From Planctomycetota bacterium (lineage in GTDB: Bacteria > Planctomycetota > Planctomycetia > Pirellulales > Lacipirellulaceae): 34,077 nt of DNA. Location: positions 1 to 34,077 of the forward strand of contig JAJRUA010000022.1 of the NCBI GenBank assembly GCA_024278035.1, in the 5' to 3' direction. Position numbers and translations under genes: made by a program. Of this stretch, positions 16,472 to 24,132 are shown piece by piece. Numbering within the stretch: the stretch's first letter is position 1; each line of letters opens with the position of its first letter. The notes under the pieces are model-generated. The model was given only the letters and a program-made list of their open reading frames with translations, had not been told where the DNA came from and searched no databases.

Positions 16472-18457
16472 TCATCTCCTTGTTTCTGTTTTCTGTAGTG
16501 ACACCTCAACGCCACTGTCGTGTAATAGTCGTTCGATTCCACGAGCGGTTCCCTCGGCTTCGGGGCCGATATGGAGTTCCAGCATCGGTCGCCAGTACAA
16601 ACCGTTGCCTGCGAGGCCCCATTGGTCGACTCTCATTTTCAATGCTTCAACGAATTCGTCAGAGATTTGCTTGGCAGATTGATTGAGAGAAATGACAGAA
16701 CCAGTGGCCTCAATTCCCTCGGTGGCATGTCGGCTAGGCAACAACGCAATGCGATCCCTTCTGACAACCACTTGGATGGGACGTCGGATCGGCAACGCAC
16801 CACGGGATTTTTTCGAGATGGCCCAGTTTTCGCCGCGTGTTTCGGCGATGCTCTCTATTTTTTGGTTCGACATGCTCAAGTTGGGCGCATTGTTTGTTGG
16901 CCCAGCTGGCGGCGCGGCGGAAGCGGCTCCACCCGAACTGCCGGCGCTGGAAGTTCCGCCAGACGAGCTTCCCCCAGCAGGTTGGCCGGCCGTTTGTGCG
17001 AGGCCGCTGGATTCGGTTCCTGCTCCTGAGGTTTGGTTTTCTTCTCCACCAAGACCTTTGCCACCAAGCCCTTCGCCTTCACTTGCGTTTGTCCCTGTGC
17101 TTTCGTTCGTCGCCGATAGTTCTGCGAATGCCGTTGATGAATCCGAGCCACCTGTGTTGTTTTGACTATTGGAGCCTTCACCACTTGAATCGCCGCTAAG
17201 GGCTCCGTGTTGGAAATCACCAGTGGCTGTTTCTGCCTCGGCAAGCGATTGCCCATTGGCTGCACTGCCGCCTCCGTTGGATTCTCCGCTGGGGGATTGA
17301 GCCAAGGCACCAAAATCGTTGGACTCGCTCGACTGGCCGCCAGCTCCATAGCCGTGGGAACCTGAAGTGCCGCCTGCGGCTGTCGAGCTACTTCCTCCCA
17401 GGCCGACGCCACGGAATCGACTCGGCGCAGAGCGAACTAAGCGGGACAGTTGTTCTCGAGCGGTAAGTTGTGCGTGGTGTTGGATTTGAGCTAATCGCGG
17501 GTCGGGTAAGTCGGGGAATTCGAGGTTCCAATCGCTGTCGACAAACTCGTAGCCAAAGTCGGCGTCCCAAGCTGCCAGTGCCGTGCGGGCTACTTGATAC
17601 TGGGCAATGCCATCAGGGCGGACAATCAACAACGGATAAGGGTCGGGAGGTTCCGGCTGGCCGGCTTGGGCCGCTTTGGCATTGAGGTATTCACGCGAGG
17701 CGCGCAGCGCGGCAGCCAAGGGATTCCCTGGCCAGCCTGGTGCGACGAAGTCACTGCTGGTGAATCGAATGCCTTCGGGTTGAATCGTGACGCCCTCTTT
17801 CGAACACTCGATATAGACGGGTCTACGGTAGGTGCCGTTGGGGCCTTTGTAGGGAACGATGGCGTAAGATCGCTGACCCAAATCCGCTTCTTCACGAAGT
17901 TGTTCGAGCTGCTCTTCGGTCTCTTTGATCAGCTCTTTAAGATGAGCAAGTTCGCTTTCGGCTTGTTGTTGATCGACGGTTTGATTTTTTTCAGTCGCTT
18001 CGAGTTGCTTTACCGCAATGGCTAGCCGGGCCAATTCATGCTCGATTCGTCTGGCATGTTCTTCGAGGTGACTCAACCGAAGCTGTTCTTTTTGAAGCCG
18101 TTCTTCTGCTTGCTCACGCAGCTTAGAGAGTTTTTCTTGGTAGGCGTGGGCCTTAGCTAGTTGTTCTGCCAGGGCATCTGCTTTGATGTCGTTGCCTGGG
18201 TCATTGCTTTCAATGTTATTGTCTGGGTTATTGTCTGGCAGGGTTTGCGGCTCTTGCAGCGCAATTGGTTCTGATAGCCCGCTTGGCAGAGGCTCGGCAA
18301 CCTGGGGAGGCTCGGCCTGTTGTGCTGCAACATGCTCGCCAGCACGCTGCGCCAGCACGACCAGCAGCACCAGTAGGGCACCCATTGTGCAAAGCAGGAC
18401 GGCGAGAAATGGAAACAGGCCGACCGGTTTTGATTCGTTGGTCGTCCGTGGTCTCAT
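16472..18457 (-). CDS. Large ExbD-like protein lacking the proton-relay Asp (cluster partner 1)
   Basis: The protein has 661 residues. Parts in order: a short N terminus; one membrane helix starting FLAVLLCTMGAL (17-39) in which A19 takes the place of the proton-relay Asp; a Pro/Asn-rich linker; a long coiled coil (about 92-192); a folded region (198-315); a Gly/Ser/Ala-rich low-complexity stretch (about 350-525); and a second folded region (555-657). The two folded regions share a start RRPVYIEC.../RRPIQVVV... and a strand-helix-strand end at nearly the same spacing (48 and 49 residues), so they look like two copies of one domain. The start codon overlaps the stop of the ExbB-like gene by 4 bases (ATGA), so they are translationally coupled. 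Function is inferred from the pairing with ExbB. Confidence 0.72.
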   Translation of the reverse strand: MRPRTTNESKPVGLFPFLAVLLCTMGALLVLLVVLAQRAGEHVAAQQAEPPQVAEPLPSGLSEPIALQEPQTLPDNNPDNNIESNDPGNDIKADALAEQLAKAHAYQEKLSKLREQAEERLQKEQLRLSHLEEHARRIEHELARLAIAVKQLEATEKNQTVDQQQAESELAHLKELIKETEEQLEQLREEADLGQRSYAIVPYKGPNGTYRRPVYIECSKEGVTIQPEGIRFTSSDFVAPGWPGNPLAAALRASREYLNAKAAQAGQPEPPDPYPLLIVRPDGIAQYQVARTALAAWDADFGYEFVDSDWNLEFPDLPDPRLAQIQHHAQLTAREQLSRLVRSAPSRFRGVGLGGSSSTAAGGTSGSHGYGAGGQSSESNDFGALAQSPSGESNGGGSAANGQSLAEAETATGDFQHGALSGDSSGEGSNSQNNTGGSDSSTAFAELSATNESTGTNASEGEGLGGKGLGGEENQTSGAGTESSGLAQTAGQPAGGSSSGGTSSAGSSGGAASAAPPAGPTNNAPNLSMSNQKIESIAETRGENWAISKKSRGALPIRRPIQVVVRRDRIALLPSRHATEGIEATGSVISLNQSAKQISDEFVEALKMRVDQWGLAGNGLYWRPMLELHIGPEAEGTARGIERLLHDSGVEVSLQKTETRR

Positions 18458-19962
18458 GCTGCCTGATTCTGCTCGCGATCTTCCTCGAGCTCAACACTGG
18501 TGGTTACGCCAAACGAGGTGCCGAGCTGGGCACCGAGCAGCTGAACCACGGCCGAGAGTCCGGCAGCGGTTTGCTGGAAATCGTGTGAACCGGCCAACGC
18601 GTTGAGATTCTTGTTTAGCGCATCTTCGAGATGTTTGATCTGCCCAGTCGCTTCGACGACTCGGAGCAGGATATCGCCTTGCTTGATGAGTTGCTCTTGT
18701 TGGGCAACTGTCGAACCGGCGGATTCGACTAGCGCAACTTGCATTTCTTTGAGCAGAGTTTCGCTTTGTTTGATAAGTTTTTCCTGACGCGAAGAGGAAA
18801 CCAACATTGCTTCGCCTACGGCTGCTTCGACGTCGCCCAAGTGGCGGCGATTTTCTTCTGCCAGTTGGGTTTCTGCTTCGGTGAGTGCCGAAGTATGTTG
18901 GACGAGGCCCTCGTTGAGCAGCTCGGCATGGCGGATAAGCGTTTGTTCGAGATCGCCTGCGTGGCGAGTGACTCCTTCGTTGAGTGCTTCGGCGTGTCGG
19001 GTGAGTCCTTCGACGACGGAGCTCGAAAGTGCTTCGTCGAGAGTCGAGGCCGTGCTATCGAGAACTTCGGACCACCGCTGTGAGCTTTTCTCGAAAACTT
19101 CCTGCAACAGATCGGTTTGCTGTTTGGTATTCGATTCAACAGCTTCGAGCAGCTTTTCAGACATGCGGCGAACGGACGCCAAGTGAGGATCGTTTTCGCT
19201 GCCGTATTGACGGAAGCGTCCAATGAGCTCTTGAGAAGCTTTGTCGTCGACGGCTTCGAGCAGGCGATATTCAACGCGTTCGACAATGAACTTGGCGAAC
19301 AGCAAAACCGTCGAAAGCGAGAGCGCAAGCGCTGTGGTATCAAATGCGACACCTAAGCCAGCAATTACTGCGTCCATCGAGGAACCGACATCGCCCGACA
19401 AGTCGAGTTGGGCAATCGCGAGCGCAATACCAATCACGGTTCCCAAGAAACCGAGAATCGGAATCGTCGACACAATAATGCGTAACAAGGCGTAGCTCTG
19501 GTGCATTCGCCCATGGTCGGCGTCTTCCAAATATCGTAGGTGTGGTTCAAGCGTATCAGCCGAAGCCTTCGCTTGCACATATTCGAGAGCTTTGCGAAGC
19601 CGTCGGACGAGATAGCTGTTTTGCAGCGTACCGGAAATATTGTTCAGACTTGCTAGCAAGCCTTCGGTTTCTTCGACTCTTTGCTCGCCAGCTGGAGTTG
19701 CCGGCAGCCGCACGCCTTCGAGCGAGGCATGTTGGAGCGTCAGGCCAAGCCATTTGATGAGCAGTTCGGCCAAGCCGATAAAGAATAGCGCGGTCGCGCA
19801 ATAGGCGACTGTGTGACCTGCAAAATATCGGTCGAAGAACGAGCCCTCGGCAGCAGCGCGGACGACGAATGCGTAGAACGCAAGCGAAGCCAGACCGCCC
19901 CAAACAAAGCCCTGACGAAGTAACCACTCGGAAAATGACGTAACACGTGTCACGGTGAGCAT
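18454..19962 (-). CDS. ExbB/TolQ/MotA-family proton-channel subunit with long coiled-coil tail
   Basis: The protein has 502 residues. Four hydrophobic segments are visible at about 19-36, 51-75, 158-185 and 197-226. The third and fourth carry the MotA/TolQ/ExbB pattern (STIPILGFLGTVIGIALAIA and VIAGLGVAFDTTALALSLS), where small and hydroxyl residues line the proton path. After residue 240 the protein is a long cytoplasmic coiled coil. At 322-365 it has four exact 11-residue units (RHAEALNEGVT, RHAGDLEQTLI, RHAELLNEGLV, QHTSALTEAET), and at 393 and 422 a repeated RQEKLIKQ/QQEQLIKQ unit 29 residues apart. The ATG at 19962 abuts GAGAAAGG, too close for normal initiation; the GTG at codon 4 would be 9 bases away and may be the true start. 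It heads the three-gene cluster. Confidence 0.85.
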   Translation of the reverse strand: MLTVTRVTSFSEWLLRQGFVWGGLASLAFYAFVVRAAAEGSFFDRYFAGHTVAYCATALFFIGLAELLIKWLGLTLQHASLEGVRLPATPAGEQRVEETEGLLASLNNISGTLQNSYLVRRLRKALEYVQAKASADTLEPHLRYLEDADHGRMHQSYALLRIIVSTIPILGFLGTVIGIALAIAQLDLSGDVGSSMDAVIAGLGVAFDTTALALSLSTVLLFAKFIVERVEYRLLEAVDDKASQELIGRFRQYGSENDPHLASVRRMSEKLLEAVESNTKQQTDLLQEVFEKSSQRWSEVLDSTASTLDEALSSSVVEGLTRHAEALNEGVTRHAGDLEQTLIRHAELLNEGLVQHTSALTEAETQLAEENRRHLGDVEAAVGEAMLVSSSRQEKLIKQSETLLKEMQVALVESAGSTVAQQEQLIKQGDILLRVVEATGQIKHLEDALNKNLNALAGSHDFQQTAAGLSAVVQLLGAQLGTSFGVTTSVELEEDREQNQAA

Positions 19963-20127
19963 CCTTTCTCACTGCCGACGGTTGAAACGCACGGAGAATT
20001 GCCAGCGCACGCCGACCCCCGTCATACCGTCTATCCACACAATCGGCGCAAGCCACAAAGTTTATGAGTGGTTTTGTTAAAAACGATAAGAGGAATGCGT
20101 TTTAGGCAGTGGTGCTAGCATTGAGAA

Positions 20128-20256
20128 ATGGCAATCAAGGGTAAACCTCCCCTAATTGACAAACTTTACGAAAGCGGAGAAGTGGGACAGCCGATAACTC
20201 AAGAGCTTACAAGAGACAACAACATCAGCAGAAGCGGCGTCCCATTCAATCGCTGA
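20128..20256 (+). CDS. Possible 42-residue small protein (or sRNA gene)
   Basis: The open frame encodes 42 residues, starting MAIKGKPPLIDKLYESGE and ending SRSGVPFNR. The composition looks protein-like, but no family is recognised and the ribosome binding site is weak. The main support is context: a very strong plus-strand terminator begins 28 bases after the stop. No other plus-strand gene lies between this point and the Rrf2 gene over 5 kb upstream, so something short is transcribed here. It sits in the divergent region before the ExbB-like cluster. If untranslated, the same interval would be a small RNA of about 200-250 bases. Confidence 0.4.
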   Translation: MAIKGKPPLIDKLYESGEVGQPITQELTRDNNISRSGVPFNR

Positions 20257-20284
20257 CCGCTGAGACGAGTCACCCAGGGGGGTC

Positions 20285-20328
20285 GCAGCCCGGGCGAACT
20301 TTTTCGTCCGGGCTGCATTTGTTTTTGG
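20285..20328 (+). terminator. Strong intrinsic terminator
   Basis: GCAGCCCGGGCGA (20285-20297) and TCGTCCGGGCTGC (20304-20316) form a 13-bp stem with one G-T wobble and a six-base loop, followed by ATTTGTTTTT. The T-rich side is on the plus strand. It also lies just before the end of the convergent gene at 20357. Confidence 0.88.
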
Positions 20329-20356
20329 AAGGTGTCGGGGGCTGGGATTTATTGGG

Positions 20357-20851
20357 CTAGTGGACGTTGAGCGGCTTGGCTAGATAAAGTGCATTGCCAG
20401 CCGCGACGTTGGGTCTCGATTCGGCAAATCCTGCTGCCGAGTAAACTTGTCGGGCTCGATGGTTCTTTTCGTCGACTTCAAGAGTCACTTTGCAGCAACC
20501 GAGTTCATGGGCTTTCTGCTCAACTGCTTCCAAGAGCAGCCGACCGATGCCGCGGCCTTGGTACTCGGCAGTAACTGCCAGATCGTGGATGTTGATCAGC
20601 GGCCGTGCGGCAAACGTCGAAAAACCAAGGAAGCAAACCGCAATGCCTATCGCGGTATCTTGTTCGAAAGCCAGAAACACGATCGTCGTAGGATGCTGCT
20701 GAAGGCCAGGAATCAAATCGCGTTGAACCTCTGCCGTGAGAGGTTTGCCATGGATCATGGGAATCTGAGCATACTCGTTGACCAATTTTACCACGGCACG
20801 CTGATGCTCGGGGTCGTTCAAATCGGCTTCGTAGACTTGAGGATTTGGCAT
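20357..20851 (-). CDS. GNAT-family N-acetyltransferase
   Basis: The protein has 164 residues, the usual single-domain size. The acetyl-CoA loop is QGRGIG in LAVTAEYQGRGIGRLLLEAVE, preceded by the strand NIHDL. A KVTLEVDEKNHRARQVYSAAGF segment forms the final helix and strand of the fold. The N-terminal part with PLTAEVQRDLIPGL resembles acetyltransferases annotated for small amines or antibiotics, but the substrate cannot be told. It is a single gene on the minus strand, 84 bases after the PIN-partner gene. Confidence 0.9.
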   Translation of the reverse strand: MPNPQVYEADLNDPEHQRAVVKLVNEYAQIPMIHGKPLTAEVQRDLIPGLQQHPTTIVFLAFEQDTAIGIAVCFLGFSTFAARPLINIHDLAVTAEYQGRGIGRLLLEAVEQKAHELGCCKVTLEVDEKNHRARQVYSAAGFAESRPNVAAGNALYLAKPLNVH

Positions 20852-20935
20852 GCGAAGCTAAGAAAATGAAATAAGCAGGGGCGATTGAATTGCTAGGTCA
20901 GCGATCGTTTTGGCCGGAGAGCTGTCGGTCAGAAA

Positions 20936-21154
20936 TCACTGTGGCAAGGGAGAAGATTCTCCATCTGCAACAGGGTTCTGGTTGCCAATTTGGATTACGG
21001 CGGGAGCTTTTATGATTTGGTGTCCCGACTTTGCCTGACTTCGACTTATGTTTTCCATGAGCTTTTGATGATCGCCATCGCAATCAGACAGCATTTTTTC
21101 TCGCACTGAGTGAATTTCCGCAACCACGGGATCTTCGTAGATTGGCTTAGACAT
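20936..21154 (-). CDS. Small partner of the PIN protein, putative antitoxin
   Basis: The protein has 72 residues from the ATG at 21154, which lies inside the 3' end of the PIN gene (8-base overlap). It begins MSKPIYEDPVVAEIHSVREK. This DP-V-EI---RE pattern is common in the small proteins encoded next to this PIN subfamily. The C-terminal half is polar and probably disordered, as expected of an antitoxin tail that folds on its toxin. There is no DNA-binding motif that I can see. A function as antitoxin is inferred from pairing and overlap. Confidence 0.65.
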   Translation of the reverse strand: MSKPIYEDPVVAEIHSVREKMLSDCDGDHQKLMENISRSQAKSGHQIIKAPAVIQIGNQNPVADGESSPLPQ

Positions 21155-21623
21155 TTCCGGAAAACTCCTCTGGCGTAACGAGCAAAGGTGGCGAATAGCC
21201 CAAGCTCGATAGCAGGCGATAGACTTTTGGAATAGTATCTGCATTCGCAATATGTTTGCAGTTCCATGTCAATAGATAGTCTACTCGATGGACAGTAGCA
21301 ATTGCTACATGTTCGGCATCCGCAAACGCTTTTTTGGGCAATAAATTGGCAGTCAGAAGTGCTTCAGCGATCGGGTTAATACGCGGATCTACCGCATCGA
21401 GAAGTGGAATGCCTTCAAGCAAGCGGAGACGTTCCTCTGACGCCTCCTGGTCCCCTGCTCCTGCTTCGTCAAGCACAAGTTGAGAAGTGACCAACTGATA
21501 TTTTTCGAGGCGAGCGTGCCACAAATCGCGAGTGAGTTTCTGGCGAGCCTGAAATATCACCGACTCAAGCGAACGAGCGGTGAGATAACCAATGATTGAC
21601 GTTTCAATATAGATGGTAGCCAT
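21147..21623 (-). CDS. PIN-domain protein, VapC-like toxin candidate
   Basis: The protein has 158 residues. PIN domains are metal-dependent RNases with three or four acidic residues. Here the first acidic site is E7 in MATIYIETSIIGYLTAR instead of the usual Asp. E53 follows in LVLDEA, with D102 (in KAFADAEHVAIA) and D115 (in VDYLLTWN) in the second half. The TWNCKHIAN stretch is a typical mark of a PIN subfamily often seen in planctomycetes, cyanobacteria and other environmental bacteria. Toxin before partner is the reverse of the usual vapBC order. A strong clue to joint function is the overlap with the downstream gene. RNase activity and target are not shown by the sequence. Confidence 0.82.
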   Translation of the reverse strand: MATIYIETSIIGYLTARSLESVIFQARQKLTRDLWHARLEKYQLVTSQLVLDEAGAGDQEASEERLRLLEGIPLLDAVDPRINPIAEALLTANLLPKKAFADAEHVAIATVHRVDYLLTWNCKHIANADTIPKVYRLLSSLGYSPPLLVTPEEFSGNV

Positions 21624-21645
21624 GTCGGGGAGTCGATACTCCTAG

Positions 21646-22047
21646 CTAAGGCGTATAAGTTGCAAAGCAACGGGGAGTTTCCCAGAGGCGGACTTCTACG
21701 ATCGGCACGTCTTCGGAATGGGTACCTTCGAAAATTAGCTTGGCGATATTCTCGGCGGTTGGGTTGTCGTCGATCAGGTAGAGGGGTTCGCCCATGTCTT
21801 GCAGGATCGGTACGACAGGATCGGCGCGGTTGAGAATCATCCGGTGGTCGAGGTTTTCGTCGATCCAGGTGCTGACGGCGTGTTTGATGTCGGCGAAGTC
21901 GAGCACCATGCCTCGATCGTCGAGTTGAGGGCCTTCGATCGAAATGACCGCCCGACCGTTATGCCCGTGCAAGTGGCGGCATTTGCCGTCGTAGTTCAGT
22001 AGCCGATGGCCGTAGCAAAAATCGATTTCTCGGGTGACGCGAAACAT
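21646..22047 (-). CDS. queD: 6-carboxy-tetrahydropterin synthase QueD-like
   Basis: The protein has 133 residues. QueD turns dihydroneopterin triphosphate into 6-carboxytetrahydropterin, a step towards 7-deazaguanines such as queuosine. Zinc ligands are H14, H27 and H29 (in CRHLHGHNG), with C23 as catalytic cysteine, followed by GMVLDFADIK and LDHRMIL and a late WETP. All are hallmarks of the PTPS/QueD family. queC lies 33 bases upstream on the same strand, which supports the queuosine-precursor assignment over a folate or biopterin role. queE and queF are not in the window. Confidence 0.92.
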   Translation of the reverse strand: MFRVTREIDFCYGHRLLNYDGKCRHLHGHNGRAVISIEGPQLDDRGMVLDFADIKHAVSTWIDENLDHRMILNRADPVVPILQDMGEPLYLIDDNPTAENIAKLIFEGTHSEDVPIVEVRLWETPRCFATYTP

Positions 22048-22080
22048 GGTTGGGAAAATTCCTTGCAGGAGTAGTCGAGG

Positions 22081-22776
22081 TTAGCTGAATGCCGAGAGCT
22101 GAGAGCTGAGAGCATAATTGGTTGGATCTCCGCTAGGCAATGATTGCATGCTTTCTTTGCGCTCGGCACACTTGTTGCAGACGCCGCAATGGTGGCCGTC
22201 TTGTGGGGCGAGGCACGAAAAAGTTAATTCTAGCGGCAAGTCGGCGCCAAGTTCGAGGACTTCGGATTTACTTAGTTGGGCAAAGGGGCTGAGAATTTGA
22301 ACGTCGGCGTCTGTCGCGGTTGAGAGAGAGTCGGCAAACTGCCTGAAAAATTGTGGCGTGGCGTCGTCGAATGGATTGCACTCGAGCGTTGCCAGGGCCA
22401 GTTGCGAGATTTTGTGCATCGAACACCACAGCATGGCTTTGACTAAGAGCAACGGATTGCGTCCCCAGAGATAGACGGCTTCGTCGGGAGTGGTTTCGTC
22501 GGGCACCTCGCGACCGGTCATGCTCCAGTGCTCGCCGTAGAGATCGGCTAGCGGGACGGCTAGCTCGACGAGTGGTTCGATTGCGTTGTTGCCGAGTGCG
22601 GCGAGGAATTGCTTGAGAGCCCTTTGTTCGGCGGCTTGCCAAATGCAACCGGTCGCGATCGTGATGGGCTGAATTCGATGCCCTTGCTCAAGTAAATGCC
22701 CCGCCAAGATCGCGCTGTCCAAGCCGCCGCTCATCAAGAGTGCTGTGATTTCGGTGGTCGGGGAGTGGCGAGTCAT
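22081..22776 (-). CDS. queC: 7-cyano-7-deazaguanine synthase QueC
   Basis: QueC converts 7-carboxy-7-deazaguanine to preQ0 with ATP and ammonia. The protein is 231 residues. The PP-loop SGGLDS is at 16-21, WGRNPLLL stands for the conserved RN-containing loop, and zinc cysteines are C188, C197, C200 and C203 (CGVCNKC region). The sequence is divergent from E. coli QueC but keeps every key site. The last ten residues (ALSSQLSAFS) are encoded by a GAGAGCT heptamer array, so the C terminus has run into a repeat. The product may serve tRNA queuosine or, less likely with no dpd genes nearby, DNA modification. Confidence 0.92.
   Translation of the reverse strand: MTRHSPTTEITALLMSGGLDSAILAGHLLEQGHRIQPITIATGCIWQAAEQRALKQFLAALGNNAIEPLVELAVPLADLYGEHWSMTGREVPDETTPDEAVYLWGRNPLLLVKAMLWCSMHKISQLALATLECNPFDDATPQFFRQFADSLSTATDADVQILSPFAQLSKSEVLELGADLPLELTFSCLAPQDGHHCGVCNKCAERKESMQSLPSGDPTNYALSSQLSAFS
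22084..22118. repeat. Heptamer array at the 3' end of queC
   Basis: GCTGAAT, GCCGAGA, GCTGAGA, GCTGAGA, GCATAAT follow in 7-base steps and form the last codons of queC. The frame reads through the array to a stop at its far end. Confidence 0.8.
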
Positions 22777-22973
22777 AAGCAGGATACTGCGGCACTGGAT
22801 AGTCGAAGGAAATCCAAAACGGATCGTTCAGCCTATCAGAATAGCCTCAGATTTCAATCGAGGAGGATTCTGACGCCTCCCTTACTTTCCTCTTGCAGTT
22901 GGTTGCAGCCCATCCGATAGTAGTTGTTTGCAGATTGGTGTTCCGATTTCCACTCAACCCCCGCAGTACCCAC

Positions 22974-24065
22974 ATGAGCCGATTCGCCCAACGTCGAGAC
23001 AAGATTCGCCGCCAGTTTGCCAAGCAGAAGGTCGATGCCTTGTTGGTGACGAATTTTACGAACGTCGCTTATCTCACCGGTTTTTCGGGAGACGATAGCT
23101 ATCTGCTGGTCACGAAAGACAAGGACTATGTCGTCAGTGATGAGCGATATACTACCCAGCTGGGCGAGGAATGTGCCGATTTGGAACTCTGCATCCGTGG
23201 CCCAGGCAAAAAGATGTTGCCGTTTGTATCTCGCTTGCTGGCAAAGCAGAAAATAGGTCCGTTGGCCGTCGAGGCCGAATCGATGACCGTTGCATTTCAT
23301 GCAGCACTGTCTGAGGTGGCAAAAAGTTGCGATTTGGTTCCCGTAGGTGGGTTGGTCGAAACGCTGCGGATGATCAAAGACAAAGACGAAATCGCACGCA
23401 CGCGGGTAGCCTGCGATCAGGCCCGCCGGGCATTCGAGGTCGTTCGAGCGACCTTGATACCCGAGATGACCGAGTTGCAGGTGGCAGCCGACTTGGAATA
23501 TCAGGCACGTCGGTTTGGGGGGATAAGCATGAGTTTTCCGTCGATTGTGGCCGTGGGGGCTCGATCGGCTCTGCCCCATGCCAGCCCGACAACCCAGCGG
23601 ATTGGGGCTGCCGATTTCACGCTGATCGACTGGGGAGTGAACGAAGGGCTGTATGTGAGCGACTTGACTCGGATTTTGGTGACAGGTAAAATCTCGCCCA
23701 AACTACGCAAAGTTTATGGCATTGTTCTCAAGGCCCAATTGGCTGCGATCAAGGCGATTCGGCCCGGCGTGACGTGCGAGGCGGTCGATAGCATTGCTCG
23801 GGGAATCATCAGTAAGGCAGGTTTCGGCAAACAATTTGGTCACGGCTTGGGACATGGAACCGGTTTGGATATCCATGAAGCGCCGCGGCTTAGCCAAGGC
23901 CAGACGACGAAACTTGTTGCGGGAATGATCGTAACCGTCGAACCGGGGATTTACCTTCCAGGATGGGGCGGTGTGCGAATCGAAGACGATATATTAGTGA
24001 CACGCACCGGACATGAAGTGCTGACTTCCGTGCCGAAGCAATTGGAAGAGTGCCTTGTCGGTTGA
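22974..24065 (+). CDS. M24-family Xaa-Pro aminopeptidase/dipeptidase
   Basis: The protein has 363 residues. It cleaves bonds next to proline using two metal ions. The N-terminal creatinase-like domain (about 1-130) has the typical YLTGFSGDDSYLLV start. The C-terminal pita-bread domain carries the metal ligands in LIDWG, YVSDLTR, HGLGHGTGLDIHEAP, VEPGIY and RIEDD. Length and motif order fit the short Xaa-Pro peptidases (PepQ/YpdF type). The ATG at 22974 starts at the first conserved residues, and the upstream frame to 22893 lacks family sequence. It precedes accB by 67 bases on the same strand. A peptidase of this type next to accB and accC is a common arrangement. Confidence 0.94.
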   Translation: MSRFAQRRDKIRRQFAKQKVDALLVTNFTNVAYLTGFSGDDSYLLVTKDKDYVVSDERYTTQLGEECADLELCIRGPGKKMLPFVSRLLAKQKIGPLAVEAESMTVAFHAALSEVAKSCDLVPVGGLVETLRMIKDKDEIARTRVACDQARRAFEVVRATLIPEMTELQVAADLEYQARRFGGISMSFPSIVAVGARSALPHASPTTQRIGAADFTLIDWGVNEGLYVSDLTRILVTGKISPKLRKVYGIVLKAQLAAIKAIRPGVTCEAVDSIARGIISKAGFGKQFGHGLGHGTGLDIHEAPRLSQGQTTKLVAGMIVTVEPGIYLPGWGGVRIEDDILVTRTGHEVLTSVPKQLEECLVG

Positions 24066-24132
24066 GTGACTGAATAATAATTTATGCGATCAGCGAGACA
24101 ACCTCGTGGATCGCACCATTGGGAGAGACTTG

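Noticed and set aside
15069..19962. A Zorya-type defence system
   Set aside because: The ExbB-like subunit and its long tail recall ZorA, but no OmpA-like ZorB, no ZorC, and no helicase or nuclease gene is adjacent. Neighbours are an Rrf2 regulator and a GNAT protein.
21646..22776. 7-deazaguanine DNA modification (dpd) locus
   Set aside because: queD and queC are present, but no dpdA-like transglycosylase or other dpd gene lies next to them; tRNA queuosine precursor synthesis is simpler.
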